In this document: positions 1 to 7,379 of the stretch, piece after piece
How positions within the stretch are numbered: position 1 is the first letter of the stretch
Layout: each line of letters begins with the position of its first letter
Assembly (NCBI GenBank): GCA_030696435.1
Contig: JAUYSF010000011.1
Coordinates: 1-11,429 of the forward strand
Source: Desulfoprunum sp.
GTDB taxonomy: Bacteria > Desulfobacterota > Desulfobulbia > Desulfobulbales > Desulfocapsaceae
Direction: 5' to 3'
Length of the DNA stretch: 11,429 nucleotides
The notes under the pieces: generated by a model
Seen by the model: the letters and a program-made list of their open reading frames with translations, nothing else
Told to the model about the DNA's origin: nothing
Databases searched by the model: none
Program-made: the position numbers and the translations under genes

Positions 1-695
1 TAGGTCAGCAGGGTCATGCCGTGGTAGAGGGGCAGCCAGAGGTTGACCGTCAGGCCGAAGACATGAAAATAGGGCAGCGTACAGAGGAAGACATCATCTT
101 CCTTGAACTGGTACGGGATGGAGACGGATTCGATATTGCTGGAGATATTCCTGTGGCTCAGCTGGACGGCCTTGGGGTCCTTTTCACTGCCACTGGTGAA
201 GAGGATAACGGCCGTATCGTCGGCCTCGCCGCCGTGCACCAGCTTTTTGATCAGTGAGGCGGGCAGTTTGGCCATCAGGAGGGCAATGATCTTCTGCAGG
301 CCATTCAGGTTGGCCATGATGTCTTCGAGATAGATCATTCCCTCGACAGAGGGGCACTCAATTTTTTCCAGCAGGGCCTTCGAGGTGATGATGGTCTTGA
401 AGGCGCATTTCTTCTGGGCGTAGCGGGCGTTGTGTTCGGCACCGGTCGAATAGTTGATCATCACCGGAATCCTGCCGCTCATCAGCACCGCAATCTTTGC
501 GAGGATACAGCCGGCCGAGGTGGGGACCATGATGCCGACGAAACCTTTGTCGAGTTTGCGGCAGACCTGGGTGAGGAGGAGGCTGGCCATCAGGGTCCGG
601 CCGTAGGTGAGTTCCTTGTTGGTCGAAAAATCATGAACGGCCAGTTTGCCATCCAGCCTTTTGGCAATATCGATGAATCGGTGATGTAATAGCAC
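1..695 (-). CDS. AMP-binding acyl-ACP/acyl-CoA ligase, N-terminal part (3' end outside window)
   Basis: Read on the complement, this is an open frame of 231 codons running off the left edge. The protein is an adenylate-forming enzyme that should activate a fatty acid with ATP and pass it to ACP or CoA. The P-loop lies at about residues 167-178 (TSGSEKDPKAVQ, catalytic-loop Lys 175), after DDTAVILF and before LSHRN, and a LPYFHVFGL motif lies near 207-215. The segment near residue 80 (VMINYSTG) and the SGSE form of the loop resemble the ligase half of Aas (acyl-ACP synthetase) more than ordinary FadD. I place the start at GTG 695 because an AGGAGG ribosome site ends 5 nt upstream; the frame stays open further upstream but gives no coding-like protein. 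The Ala after PK, where most relatives have Gly, is a small oddity. The adenylation C-terminal lid is not visible. Substrate (ACP or CoA) is inferred. Confidence 0.88.
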   Translation of the reverse strand, partial: MLLHHRFIDIAKRLDGKLAVHDFSTNKELTYGRTLMASLLLTQVCRKLDKGFVGIMVPTSAGCILAKIAVLMSGRIPVMINYSTGAEHNARYAQKKCAFKTIITSKALLEKIECPSVEGMIYLEDIMANLNGLQKIIALLMAKLPASLIKKLVHGGEADDTAVILFTSGSEKDPKAVQLSHRNISSNIESVSIPYQFKEDDVFLCTLPYFHVFGLTVNLWLPLYHGMTLLT

Positions 696-842
696 AACAG
701 CCTCCTGTCCTGCGGTTTGTACGCGATGGTTGATCAGTGTCCGGTGGAGAGACGGAGGACATGCCCTGCCCCTTTGAAAAATCCAAGTACCACTTTTCTC
801 CCTCTTTGGCAACGTCAACCGACCCGCAAAGCGCTCCTTCAT

Positions 843-860
843 CTCGACATTATTGTCGAG
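843..860. promoter_or_regulatory. Candidate enhancer (UAS) for an NtrC-class activator
   Basis: The sequence is a perfect inverted repeat, CTCGACA-N4-TGTCGAG. Its centre lies about 100 bp upstream of the -24 element at 951, a usual distance for activator sites at sigma-54 promoters. A further TGTCGA half-site lies at 874-879. The nearest candidate activator is the response regulator at 3442-4779, whose Fis-type helix-turn-helix would bind such a dyad. The DNA symmetry is directly seen; binding by this regulator is inference. Confidence 0.5.
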
Positions 861-950
861 CTGCAGAGCCCTTTGTCGAAGGGTAAGGGCAGGACGGCTG
901 GAGAGACTCGTAACTTACTGGATGTAAACGTATTAATTCTATCAACCCCG

Positions 951-965
951 TGGCATGGTTCTTGT
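951..965 (+). promoter_or_regulatory. Candidate sigma-54 (-24/-12) promoter
   Basis: TGGCATG, four bases, then TTGT matches the sigma-54 consensus TGGCACG-N4-TTGC with one mismatch in each element and exact spacing. Transcription would start near 976 and leave a leader of about 57 nt before the ATG at 1033. The sigma-54 activator encoded 2.4 kb downstream and the dyad at 843-860 support it. A chance match cannot be excluded. Confidence 0.55.
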
Positions 966-1032
966 AAAGTAACTGGCAGTATTCCATAACCTGTGTCAGT
1001 TGACATTACATAACCCGGAAGGAGAAAGAATC

Positions 1033-1881
1033 ATGAACATGCGAAAAATTACCTCGATGACCATGCTGGTCTCGCTGGTCCTGTTGTTCCTCAACTCAAT
1101 AATCCTCTATGTCGTGCCGGAAGGGCGGATCGCCTACTGGGCGGACTGGCATTTCTGGGGACTCACTAAGACCCAGTGGACAGAACAGCATGTGACGGTC
1201 GGCTTTCTCTTTCTACTGGCCGGTCTCCTGCATATCTACTACAACTGGGGGGCGGTCAAATCATATATGAAGAATAAGGTGAAAGAGCTTCGGATTTTCA
1301 CCCCCTCCTTCAATATTGCTCTGCTGGTCACGGTTATTGTGGCGGTGGGGACCTATTTTCATGTGCCGCCGATGAGCACGGTGCTCGAACTCGGGGCGCA
1401 TTTCAAGGAGTCAGGGGCCGAGACATACGGTGAACCGCCCTACGGCCATGCCGAGCTTTCTTCTCTGAAAATGTTCTCACAAAAAGAGCGGATCGATCTC
1501 GACAAGGCCCTTGCCCTGATGAAAGAGGCGGGCTTGCAGGTCGAGGGGGCCAATCAGACGCTTATTGCCATTGCCAAGGCCAACAGGCTGACGCCCCAGC
1601 AGCTCTACGGCATCATCAAACCGGCCAAGACCGAGGTCGAAGAGGTGGCCAAGGCTGCGGGTTCAAGCTTCCCGGACGAACCGAAACCGGGTTTTGGCAG
1701 AAAGACCCTGGAAGAGGCCTGTGTTGAATTGAAAATCGACTACGCTACCGTTTCTAAGGGCCTGCAGGCCAAGGGGCTGAAGGTCGAGGCGGGCAAGACC
1801 ATCCACGAAATTGCTGAGGCCAGCGGCAAAGAACCGATGGAAATATTTGAGGATATCCGCGCTGTGGTCCTGGCTGAATAA
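1033..1881 (+). CDS. DUF4405-type membrane protein with repeated C-terminal domain
   Basis: This 282-residue inner-membrane protein has three hydrophobic helices at about residues 8-28, 52-72 and 92-112, matching DUF4405 (cytochrome-b-like membrane domain). Histidines lie in or near the helices (H40, H53, H67, H110), so haem binding is possible but unproven. The cytosolic tail carries two related units, near 160-196 and 240-276, sharing the pattern K-x-GL-x-VE followed by I-x-x-IA and ending in an acidic or basic helix. ATG 1033 is chosen because GGAAGGAG precedes it by 8 nt; an in-frame TTG at 1000 lacks a ribosome site. A sigma-54 promoter match lies upstream and a two-component system downstream, so it may be a regulated redox or sensing component. 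The actual function is unknown. Confidence 0.8.
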   Translation: MNMRKITSMTMLVSLVLLFLNSIILYVVPEGRIAYWADWHFWGLTKTQWTEQHVTVGFLFLLAGLLHIYYNWGAVKSYMKNKVKELRIFTPSFNIALLVTVIVAVGTYFHVPPMSTVLELGAHFKESGAETYGEPPYGHAELSSLKMFSQKERIDLDKALALMKEAGLQVEGANQTLIAIAKANRLTPQQLYGIIKPAKTEVEEVAKAAGSSFPDEPKPGFGRKTLEEACVELKIDYATVSKGLQAKGLKVEAGKTIHEIAEASGKEPMEIFEDIRAVVLAE

Positions 1882-1883
1882 TT

Positions 1884-2002
1884 CCGCGTCTCAAGCAAAC
1901 GTTAACTTTGTCGGCTACGCTGTGCGGCTCCTCGCCGTACTTTTATGTACTGTCTCGTCGCTGCTCGCTTGCCTTCGCGTTCTCATTTTGCTTGAGAAGC
2001 GG
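1884..2002. repeat. 119-bp element with 16-bp inverted ends (MITE/REP-like)
   Basis: The left end CCGCGTCTCAAGCAAA and the complement of the right end, CCGCTTCTCAAGCAAA, match at 15 of 16 positions. The centre is GTAC-N6-GTAC (1937-1950), and imperfect arm complementarity continues between. The whole could fold into one long imperfect hairpin. It starts 3 nt after the DUF4405 stop. Nothing is coded in it. It looks like a small non-autonomous or REP-type dispersed repeat, but other copies cannot be shown from one window. Confidence 0.5.
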
Positions 2003-2080
2003 AAGAACTGCACAGCAAAAGGCTGTGCGAAACACCGTCTCTGTGGTAGAAAAAAGGCGATGTGGGTTTGTCTTTAACAA

Positions 2081-2117
2081 TAAAAAAACACGGCGTGCTG
2101 CGTCAGCACGCCGTGTT
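2081..2117 (-). terminator. Strong hairpin with T run, reading leftward
   Basis: A perfect 14-bp GC-rich stem (2087-2100 with 2104-2117) closes on the 3-nt loop CGT. On the complement strand it is followed by seven T residues (2088-2082), the form of an intrinsic terminator for leftward transcripts. Rightward only two T residues follow. No leftward gene lies upstream for more than 5 kb, so its purpose is unclear. It sits 20 nt before the kinase start. Confidence 0.65.
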
Positions 2118-2137
2118 GCACGTACTGTGGAAACGAT

Positions 2138-3436
2138 ATGCAGCGGTATCCAGCCTGGAAGATGAACATCCTTATTTTCATTGCCATTGCGGCAATGGTC
2201 GGCGGATATTCTTTCTGGCAGGTGCAGCGGGCTACAAAACAGTTTCTCGAAAATGCCCATGAGCATGCCGGGGTGGTGGCGGCTGTTGTCGAGCTGACCC
2301 TTGAGGAGTCCCTTAAGGATGAGATGAGCGGTCATGCAGGCCGTGCAGTTGAGGCAACGCAGCAGGAACCCGCGGTTATGGGTTTACTGGAGAGACTGAA
2401 CAGGCTGCCGGGCATCGCCAACGTCCAGCTGCAGGACCTGACTGGCTCGGATCAGACCAGCGAAACCGAACCCACAACCAGACTCATCCTGACGGAAGGC
2501 CGAAAAGTTACCGAGACCATTATACCGCTGGCAGACACGAATCTTGTTGTCGCCCTGCCTGCTGTCCATTTTTCCAAGAGGATACAGCAGATGAAAGGCG
2601 AATTTTTGCTTTTTGCCGCATGCATTCTCTTTTTCGGCTGCCTGTCCACCTGGTGGCTGTATCGCATCCAGCAGCAGAGGATTCAGGAGGCCCGCGAATT
2701 CGAACGGCGCATCGCCAGGCAGCATGAGGAGGCTGCGCTGGGTCGTGCCGCCGCGACCATCACCCATGAGATCAGAAATCCCCTCAATGCCATCGGCATG
2801 GGTCTGCAGAGACTGGAAATAGAGGCCGGGCGGCTTGAGCCGGAACACCTCGACCTTGTGACCAGCATGCGTGAGGCGGTGGTAAGGAGCAATGCTATTG
2901 TCTCAAATCTCAAACGCTATGTCGGCGGTTTTCTGCCGACGATTGAGGTTGTTGATGTCGCGGCTCTTCTGGCAGAGGTCATGCAGCTCTACCGACCGCA
3001 GTGTGATGCCGCAGGTATTGTCGTCCACAGTGAAATGGCGGCCGGGTTGCTGATCGAGGGTGATCGTAAATTCCTTGGCCAACTCTTTGAGAATCTTTTA
3101 AAAAATGCGGTCGAGGCCCAACCTGATGGCGGCCGTATCGCCGTCTCAGCCGAGAGGCGGGAGAGTTTATGCTGTCTGGTTTTTGAAAACGATGGCTTTT
3201 CACTGGGCCCGCACGACAGTGAAGGTATCTTCGAACCCTACTTCACCACCAAGACCAAGGGCACGGGCCTTGGTCTTGCCATCAGCAAAAAAATCGTTGA
3301 GGCCCATGACGGCAGACTCATTTGGCAACCGGATCTGCAGCGCCACATCTTTCGCCTGGTGATTGAGCTACCTCTCAGGCAGGGTCAGCCTCGGGATGCA
3401 AGGGACAAAGACAACTCATTCCAGTTTGGTGTGTGA
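2138..3436 (+). CDS. Membrane sensor histidine kinase (NtrB/ZraS-like)
   Basis: This 432-residue kinase has membrane helices at about 9-26 and 155-175 around a periplasmic sensor region of roughly 125 residues with no recognised fold. It should phosphorylate itself on H210 and pass phosphate to the regulator encoded next. The H-box is THEIRNPLNAI, the N-box ENLLKNAVEA (N319/N323), G1 is ENDGF (350-354), the F-box IFEPYFTTK (364-372) and G2 GTGLGLAI (375-382); all key residues are present. ATG 2138 has a weak GTGGA site; ATG 2162 (residue 9) is an alternative at the start of helix 1. The stop codon overlaps or abuts the regulator start, so the two are translationally coupled. The signal sensed is unknown. 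Confidence 0.92.
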   Translation: MQRYPAWKMNILIFIAIAAMVGGYSFWQVQRATKQFLENAHEHAGVVAAVVELTLEESLKDEMSGHAGRAVEATQQEPAVMGLLERLNRLPGIANVQLQDLTGSDQTSETEPTTRLILTEGRKVTETIIPLADTNLVVALPAVHFSKRIQQMKGEFLLFAACILFFGCLSTWWLYRIQQQRIQEAREFERRIARQHEEAALGRAAATITHEIRNPLNAIGMGLQRLEIEAGRLEPEHLDLVTSMREAVVRSNAIVSNLKRYVGGFLPTIEVVDVAALLAEVMQLYRPQCDAAGIVVHSEMAAGLLIEGDRKFLGQLFENLLKNAVEAQPDGGRIAVSAERRESLCCLVFENDGFSLGPHDSEGIFEPYFTTKTKGTGLGLAISKKIVEAHDGRLIWQPDLQRHIFRLVIELPLRQGQPRDARDKDNSFQFGV

Positions 3437-3441
3437 ATATC

Positions 3442-4779
3442 ATGCGGATACTTATAGTCGATGACGAGAAAATGCAGCGGGATATGCTGCGTGGGTTCCT
3501 TGAAAAACAGGGATACGAGGTTCTCTCTGCGGCTGGTGGCAAAGAGGCCCTTGTGCTGTTTGCCAATCACCCGATCCAGTTGGTCCTCATTGATCATCGC
3601 ATGGCAGACATGAACGGCGATGAGGTGTTGCGCCGGCTCAGGGCATCTTCGCCTCTGGTGCGGGCCATCATGATCACGGCCTACGGCAGTGTCGATACCG
3701 CAGTCCGGGTCATGCAGCTCGGGGCTGATGATTTTCTTGAAAAACCGGTTGACCTCCTCTCTCTTCTTGAAAAAATCCGGCGGATTGAGCGTGATATTTC
3801 GGTCAGGGAGGAGGCCCAATCGGTGACCGAAACCCTCCAACCTGGCAGCCTGCCGCTCTCGATCATCGGCTCAAGCAAGGCCATGCAGGAAGTGCTCTCT
3901 CTGGTCTCTCGGGTGGCGGCAACTACCTGGTCGGCGCTGATCCGCGGCGAAACGGGAACCGGCAAGGAGCTTGTGGCCCGTCTTATCCATTTGCAGGGGG
4001 CGCGGGCCAAGGCCCCTTTTGTCGAGATGAATTGCGCTGCCATCCCCGAAAATCTCTTTGAGTCCGAGCTCTTCGGCCATGAGAAAGGGGCCTTTACCGG
4101 CGCCACCTCCCGTCGCAGGGGCCTTTTTGAGCAGGCCGAGGGCGGCACCCTGTTTCTTGATGAGGTGGGTGAACTGCCACTGCAGCTCCAGGCCAAACTC
4201 CTGCGGGCCCTGCAGGAGAAACGTATCAGCCGATTGGGTAGCGAGGCCCCTCTGGCGGTTGATGTTCGGGTCCTGGCCGCCACCAATCGTGATCTTCGGG
4301 AGATGGTGGGCCAGGGGCGATTTCGTGAAGATCTCTACTTCCGCCTCAATGTCCTCGAACTGTTCATTCCACCTCTCAGAGAAAGACGGATAGATATCGT
4401 CGAGCTGGCCGATCATTATCTCAATAAACACGGGGCCGATCGGACCAGCTTTGATGCTGATGCCCTGGCCATCTTTGTCAAATATGATTTTCCCGGCAAT
4501 GTCAGAGAACTCGAACACATCATCCAGCGCTTGGTCACCTTCGTTCGGGGCAATCTTATCCGGGTTGCCGATCTACCCGTCGAGATCCGCGAGCAGCAGA
4601 GCGATGGCGGCCTCTTGACCGAGCGTCTGGCCCGGGTCGAGCGGCAGATGCTGCTCTCAGCCCTGGAAGAGCATAACTGGGTACAGACCAGGGCCGCTGA
4701 GGCGCTGGGCATCAGTGAGCGGGTCCTGCGCTATAAGATGGGGCGGGCCGGTATCAGAAACAAGATATTGGATCCCTAA
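3442..4779 (+). CDS. Sigma-54-dependent response regulator (NtrC/ZraR class)
   Basis: This 445-residue transcription activator has a receiver domain (about 1-115; acidic pocket D7/D8, phospho-acceptor D51, T79, K101), an AAA+ domain (Walker A GETGTGKE 169-176, sigma-54 contact loop GAFTGA 216-221, Walker B GGTLFLDEV 234-242, arginine region GRFREDLYFRLN) and a C-terminal Fis-type helix-turn-helix (about 400-437). Phosphorylation by the adjacent kinase should drive ATP-dependent opening of sigma-54 promoters. Two starts are possible: GTG 3433, overlapping the kinase stop, or ATG 3442 five nt after it. I prefer 3442 because it gives the usual short MRILIVDDE N-terminus and a GGTGTG sits 8 nt upstream. 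A likely target is the promoter at 951-965. Confidence 0.94.
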   Translation: MRILIVDDEKMQRDMLRGFLEKQGYEVLSAAGGKEALVLFANHPIQLVLIDHRMADMNGDEVLRRLRASSPLVRAIMITAYGSVDTAVRVMQLGADDFLEKPVDLLSLLEKIRRIERDISVREEAQSVTETLQPGSLPLSIIGSSKAMQEVLSLVSRVAATTWSALIRGETGTGKELVARLIHLQGARAKAPFVEMNCAAIPENLFESELFGHEKGAFTGATSRRRGLFEQAEGGTLFLDEVGELPLQLQAKLLRALQEKRISRLGSEAPLAVDVRVLAATNRDLREMVGQGRFREDLYFRLNVLELFIPPLRERRIDIVELADHYLNKHGADRTSFDADALAIFVKYDFPGNVRELEHIIQRLVTFVRGNLIRVADLPVEIREQQSDGGLLTERLARVERQMLLSALEEHNWVQTRAAEALGISERVLRYKMGRAGIRNKILDP

Positions 4780-4904
4780 GCACGACAGTAATTGCGGTTC
4801 GGGAGAGTCTTTGTAGAGATTGAAACGGAAAAAGCTGTTATGGTTGCAAGGTAACCAGGCAGAGAGCTGCTGTACCACAATAAGAATTAAGTTAAGGATG
4901 TATT

Positions 4905-5390
4905 TTGAATAATAACGATATATTGCGCAGTATCCGCTATACCTTCGACTTGAGCGATTCGAAAATGATTGCCATCTTTGACTTAGCCGGGCATCAGGTG
5001 ACGCGGGGACAGATCAGCGATTGGTTGAAAAAAGACGACGATCCAGCCTGTCAAAATTGCAGAGACCTTGAGTTGGCGATTTTTCTCAATGGCCTGATCA
5101 TCGATAAACGAGGCAGGCAAGAAGGACCACAACCAGAACCAGAGCAGCGGGTAACGAACAATATTGTTTTCAGAAAATTAAAAATCGCCTTGAACCTGAA
5201 AGGCCAGGATATACTCGACATTATGGTTCTGGCAAATTTGCGCATGAGCGAACATGAATTAAGTGCGTTTTTTCGAAAGCCGGACCATAAACACTTCCGG
5301 TCTTGCAAGGATCAGATATTGCGGAATTTTCTAAAAGGTGTGCAGCTTAAATATCGACCGGGTATGCCAATTCTTGCAGAATTGCAATGA
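4905..5390 (+). CDS. yehS: YehS-like DUF1456 protein
   Basis: This 161-residue soluble protein closely follows the E. coli YehS pattern and length (about 156). It has two copies of the DUF1456 unit: one beginning NNDILRSIRYTFDLSD and ending in a LKKDDDP segment, the second beginning TNNIVFRKLKIALNLK and ending with FFRKPDHKHFRSC. The conserved tail LRNFLKGVQLKYR follows. The biochemical role of the family is not established. The start is TTG 4905, since AAGGA precedes it by 6 nt and the nearby ATG at 4898 is out of frame and stops at once. It follows the regulator by 125 bp on the same strand; I see no clear promoter or terminator between them. Confidence 0.9.
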   Translation: MNNNDILRSIRYTFDLSDSKMIAIFDLAGHQVTRGQISDWLKKDDDPACQNCRDLELAIFLNGLIIDKRGRQEGPQPEPEQRVTNNIVFRKLKIALNLKGQDILDIMVLANLRMSEHELSAFFRKPDHKHFRSCKDQILRNFLKGVQLKYRPGMPILAELQ

Positions 5391-5407
5391 GGGAGGACCT
5401 GAGTATA

Positions 5408-5424
5408 TCGAGACTGAGTCTCGA
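5408..5424. other. Small hairpin after yehS
   Basis: TCGAGAC and GTCTCGA form a perfect 7-bp stem around a TGA loop, 18 nt after the yehS stop. No T run follows on either strand, so it could be a weak or factor-assisted terminator or simply a dyad. Confidence 0.3.
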
Positions 5425-5575
5425 CTTCCGTAGATTCTTATTGTAGAGAGAAAAACGATACGCTAGGATGCCGGGTCAGATCTTTTCAGGTGAAACTTGC
5501 GCCCGCTATGCCCTGTGAGCGCACTGTTTCAATTTTCCTGCTCCCTCTTAATATTGTCTCAGCACACCTGTATCC

Positions 5576-7309
5576 ATGCCCAACTCCAATCGTTTTTCAG
5601 CTTCCCATGGCTCGGTGTTCTTTCTCCGCTGTCTACAAAAGCTCCTCTTCAACCGTTATGTCATCTTCTATCTCCTCCTGTTCGGCTATACCCAGTATGT
5701 TGAGTATCTCGGCGGGCTCAAGGGCGGCAAGGTTTTTTTCCATCAGTACCTTGATCGTTGGCTTATCCTCTATCTCTACTGGTATCTCAATGCCATAGTT
5801 CGGCCCTCCCGCTGGCAGCCCTTTCTGGCCGCCGCCCCGATCTTTCTCGCCTATATCGGTCAGGATATCTATTATTCGCTGCTGGGGAAGGTGTTCCGTT
5901 TTATCGAGCTCACCGAGGCGGCGGAGCTGTTCAATGTCATCGCCCTCAAGTATTTGCTCCTGATCATTCTAGCTGGGGCCATTCCCCTGTTCGGTTTTCT
6001 CTATACCATCAATTACCGTCGAGTGGCCGTGATCGTTCTCGGCTGCCTGCCGCTGGTCTTTCTTGTCGGGTTTGTCGAACTGTACCCGGAGGCGGCCCTG
6101 CAGGCCTTTAAAAAAGTGGGGCGGGAGGTTATCAACTGGTCGGATGGAATTCCTGTCGAACAAAACGGGCGGTTTGCGATGCTGTGGTACCGTGAGGCCG
6201 AGAGGAAGATCGCCGTGGCCAAAACCGATCTATTCCGTGATCGCCAGGTCTATGAAAAAGAGGCCGGGCAGCGCGTGGAGTGGTTGAAGGAGAAAGGTTC
6301 AAAGAGGGATGTCCATGTCGTGGTCATGGAGAGTTTTGTCGATCCGACCCTGTTCAAAGGCGCTACCTATACCAAAGACCCTGCCCATCCTGACTATCGA
6401 AAGCTGTTTGGTAACAAACTTGGGTTTTCGGTTTCGCCGGTTTTCGGCGGCAAGACCTCGCAGGCTGAGTTTGAGGTTCTTTGTGGTGTCCCGGCTTTTC
6501 AGGAACTGGGCGGGGTCGAATTTAACTCGTTCTCCGGTGTCTCAGCCTACTGCCTGCCCGGCATCCTTGGCCTGGCAGGCTACCGGACCATTGCCTCAAA
6601 TTCCTTCAAGCCAACTTTTTTCAATGCGGTCAACGCCTATGAGGGGATTGGCTTTGGTGAGATGTACTTTCCGAAAGAGTATACCGGTGACAGCAGCAGT
6701 TATCTTTCAACAGGCGATACGACCGGTGAGATGTATATGTTTGACGGAGTCCTGTTCAATCAGAATCTGCAGTTTATCAAAGACGCCGTTTCTGATGAGG
6801 ATGCCCCGCCACTCTTCAACTATGTGCTGACCATGTACGGCCATTTGCCGCATGTGCTCAACAAGGACAAGCGGCCGAATGTTTTAAAACTTGTGTCCCG
6901 GTTCAGGGATCCACAGCTTGAGAGGGTAGCCAACCAATTTTTTTACCGCTCCCAGGCCGTTGCGGACTACGTCAAAAAGCTCATCGATATTGACAAGAAC
7001 AGCCTGATCATTATTGTCAGTGACCATTTGCCACCTCTACAGGGGCAGACCACTTACCAGAAACTCGGCTATCTCGATAACAGAGAGGATAGCATCCACC
7101 TCAACCGTATCCTGATCATCGAGGATGGTAAAGTAAAGAAATACACGCTCATTCACCACTATGATGTCCCTAAAATCATCCTCAACTACCTGACGAAAGG
7201 GGAGTATTGCCGGGGGAAAACCTGCGGGTTTGTCGAGAACAAATTCATCCAAGACCGGGCCACCATGCACGATCAGTACCTGCGCCTGATGGCCCACGCC
7301 ATTCAATGA
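5576..7309 (+). CDS. LtaS-like membrane sulfatase-fold phosphotransferase
   Basis: This 577-residue protein has about five N-terminal membrane helices (roughly 27-170) followed by an extracytoplasmic alkaline-phosphatase/sulfatase-superfamily domain. It fits the LTA synthase family, whose members move phosphoglycerol or phosphoethanolamine head groups onto envelope glycans. Likely catalytic residues are E252 (VVMESF), the nucleophile T294 (GGKTSQAEFE), H423 (YGHLPH) and D483/H484 (VSDHLPP), at nearly the same positions as in LtaS. Two Cys in CRGKTC (545-550) may form a disulfide. A Gram-negative host would not make classical LTA, so an OpgB-like role on periplasmic glucans or lipid modification is more likely. 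ATG 5576 is the first start after an in-frame stop at 5549, but its ribosome site is poor, so a downstream start is possible. Confidence 0.87.
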   Translation: MPNSNRFSASHGSVFFLRCLQKLLFNRYVIFYLLLFGYTQYVEYLGGLKGGKVFFHQYLDRWLILYLYWYLNAIVRPSRWQPFLAAAPIFLAYIGQDIYYSLLGKVFRFIELTEAAELFNVIALKYLLLIILAGAIPLFGFLYTINYRRVAVIVLGCLPLVFLVGFVELYPEAALQAFKKVGREVINWSDGIPVEQNGRFAMLWYREAERKIAVAKTDLFRDRQVYEKEAGQRVEWLKEKGSKRDVHVVVMESFVDPTLFKGATYTKDPAHPDYRKLFGNKLGFSVSPVFGGKTSQAEFEVLCGVPAFQELGGVEFNSFSGVSAYCLPGILGLAGYRTIASNSFKPTFFNAVNAYEGIGFGEMYFPKEYTGDSSSYLSTGDTTGEMYMFDGVLFNQNLQFIKDAVSDEDAPPLFNYVLTMYGHLPHVLNKDKRPNVLKLVSRFRDPQLERVANQFFYRSQAVADYVKKLIDIDKNSLIIIVSDHLPPLQGQTTYQKLGYLDNREDSIHLNRILIIEDGKVKKYTLIHHYDVPKIILNYLTKGEYCRGKTCGFVENKFIQDRATMHDQYLRLMAHAIQ

Positions 7310-7379
7310 TTTTCGGGATGAACGTGGAGAAGGTGACGGTATGTGATGTTTGCAGAACAACCCAGGGGTGTGGTGTTGC

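Larger units (their letters stand above)
696..1032. promoter_or_regulatory. Divergent intergenic regulatory region
   Basis: This 337-bp gap separates the leftward ligase from the rightward DUF4405 gene. It carries a perfect inverted repeat (843-860), a small hairpin CCCTT-N5-AAGGG (869-883) and a sigma-54 promoter match (951-965), annotated separately. I found no convincing sigma-70 promoter for the leftward ligase. No credible small gene is visible. Confidence 0.6.
1882..2137. other. Gene-free gap rich in inverted repeats
   Basis: These 256 bp between the DUF4405 gene and the histidine kinase contain three separate structures: a 119-bp element with inverted ends, a perfect 7-bp hairpin (GCACAGC 2010-2016 with GCTGTGC 2022-2028), and a 14-bp hairpin followed on the complement by a T run. 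Several overlapping open frames exist here on both strands, but they only trace the repeats and lack ribosome sites. Confidence 0.6.

Noticed and set aside
21..689. Several rightward open frames
   Set aside because: They lie opposite the AMP-binding ligase on the complement, whose P-loop and continuous frame show the real coding strand.
1000..1005. TTGACA as a sigma-70 -35 box
   Set aside because: The matching -10 position falls on the ribosome site and start codon region of the DUF4405 gene.
1943..2335. Leftward 130-codon open frame
   Set aside because: It runs across the repeat element, the terminator hairpin and the kinase start, and shows no protein family features.
3681..4518. Long leftward open frames opposite the response regulator
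   Set aside because: They are shadows of the GC-rich regulator gene, whose AAA+ motifs are complete.
4780..4904. Terminator or promoter before yehS
   Set aside because: Only 4-5 bp stems without T runs and poor promoter matches are visible.
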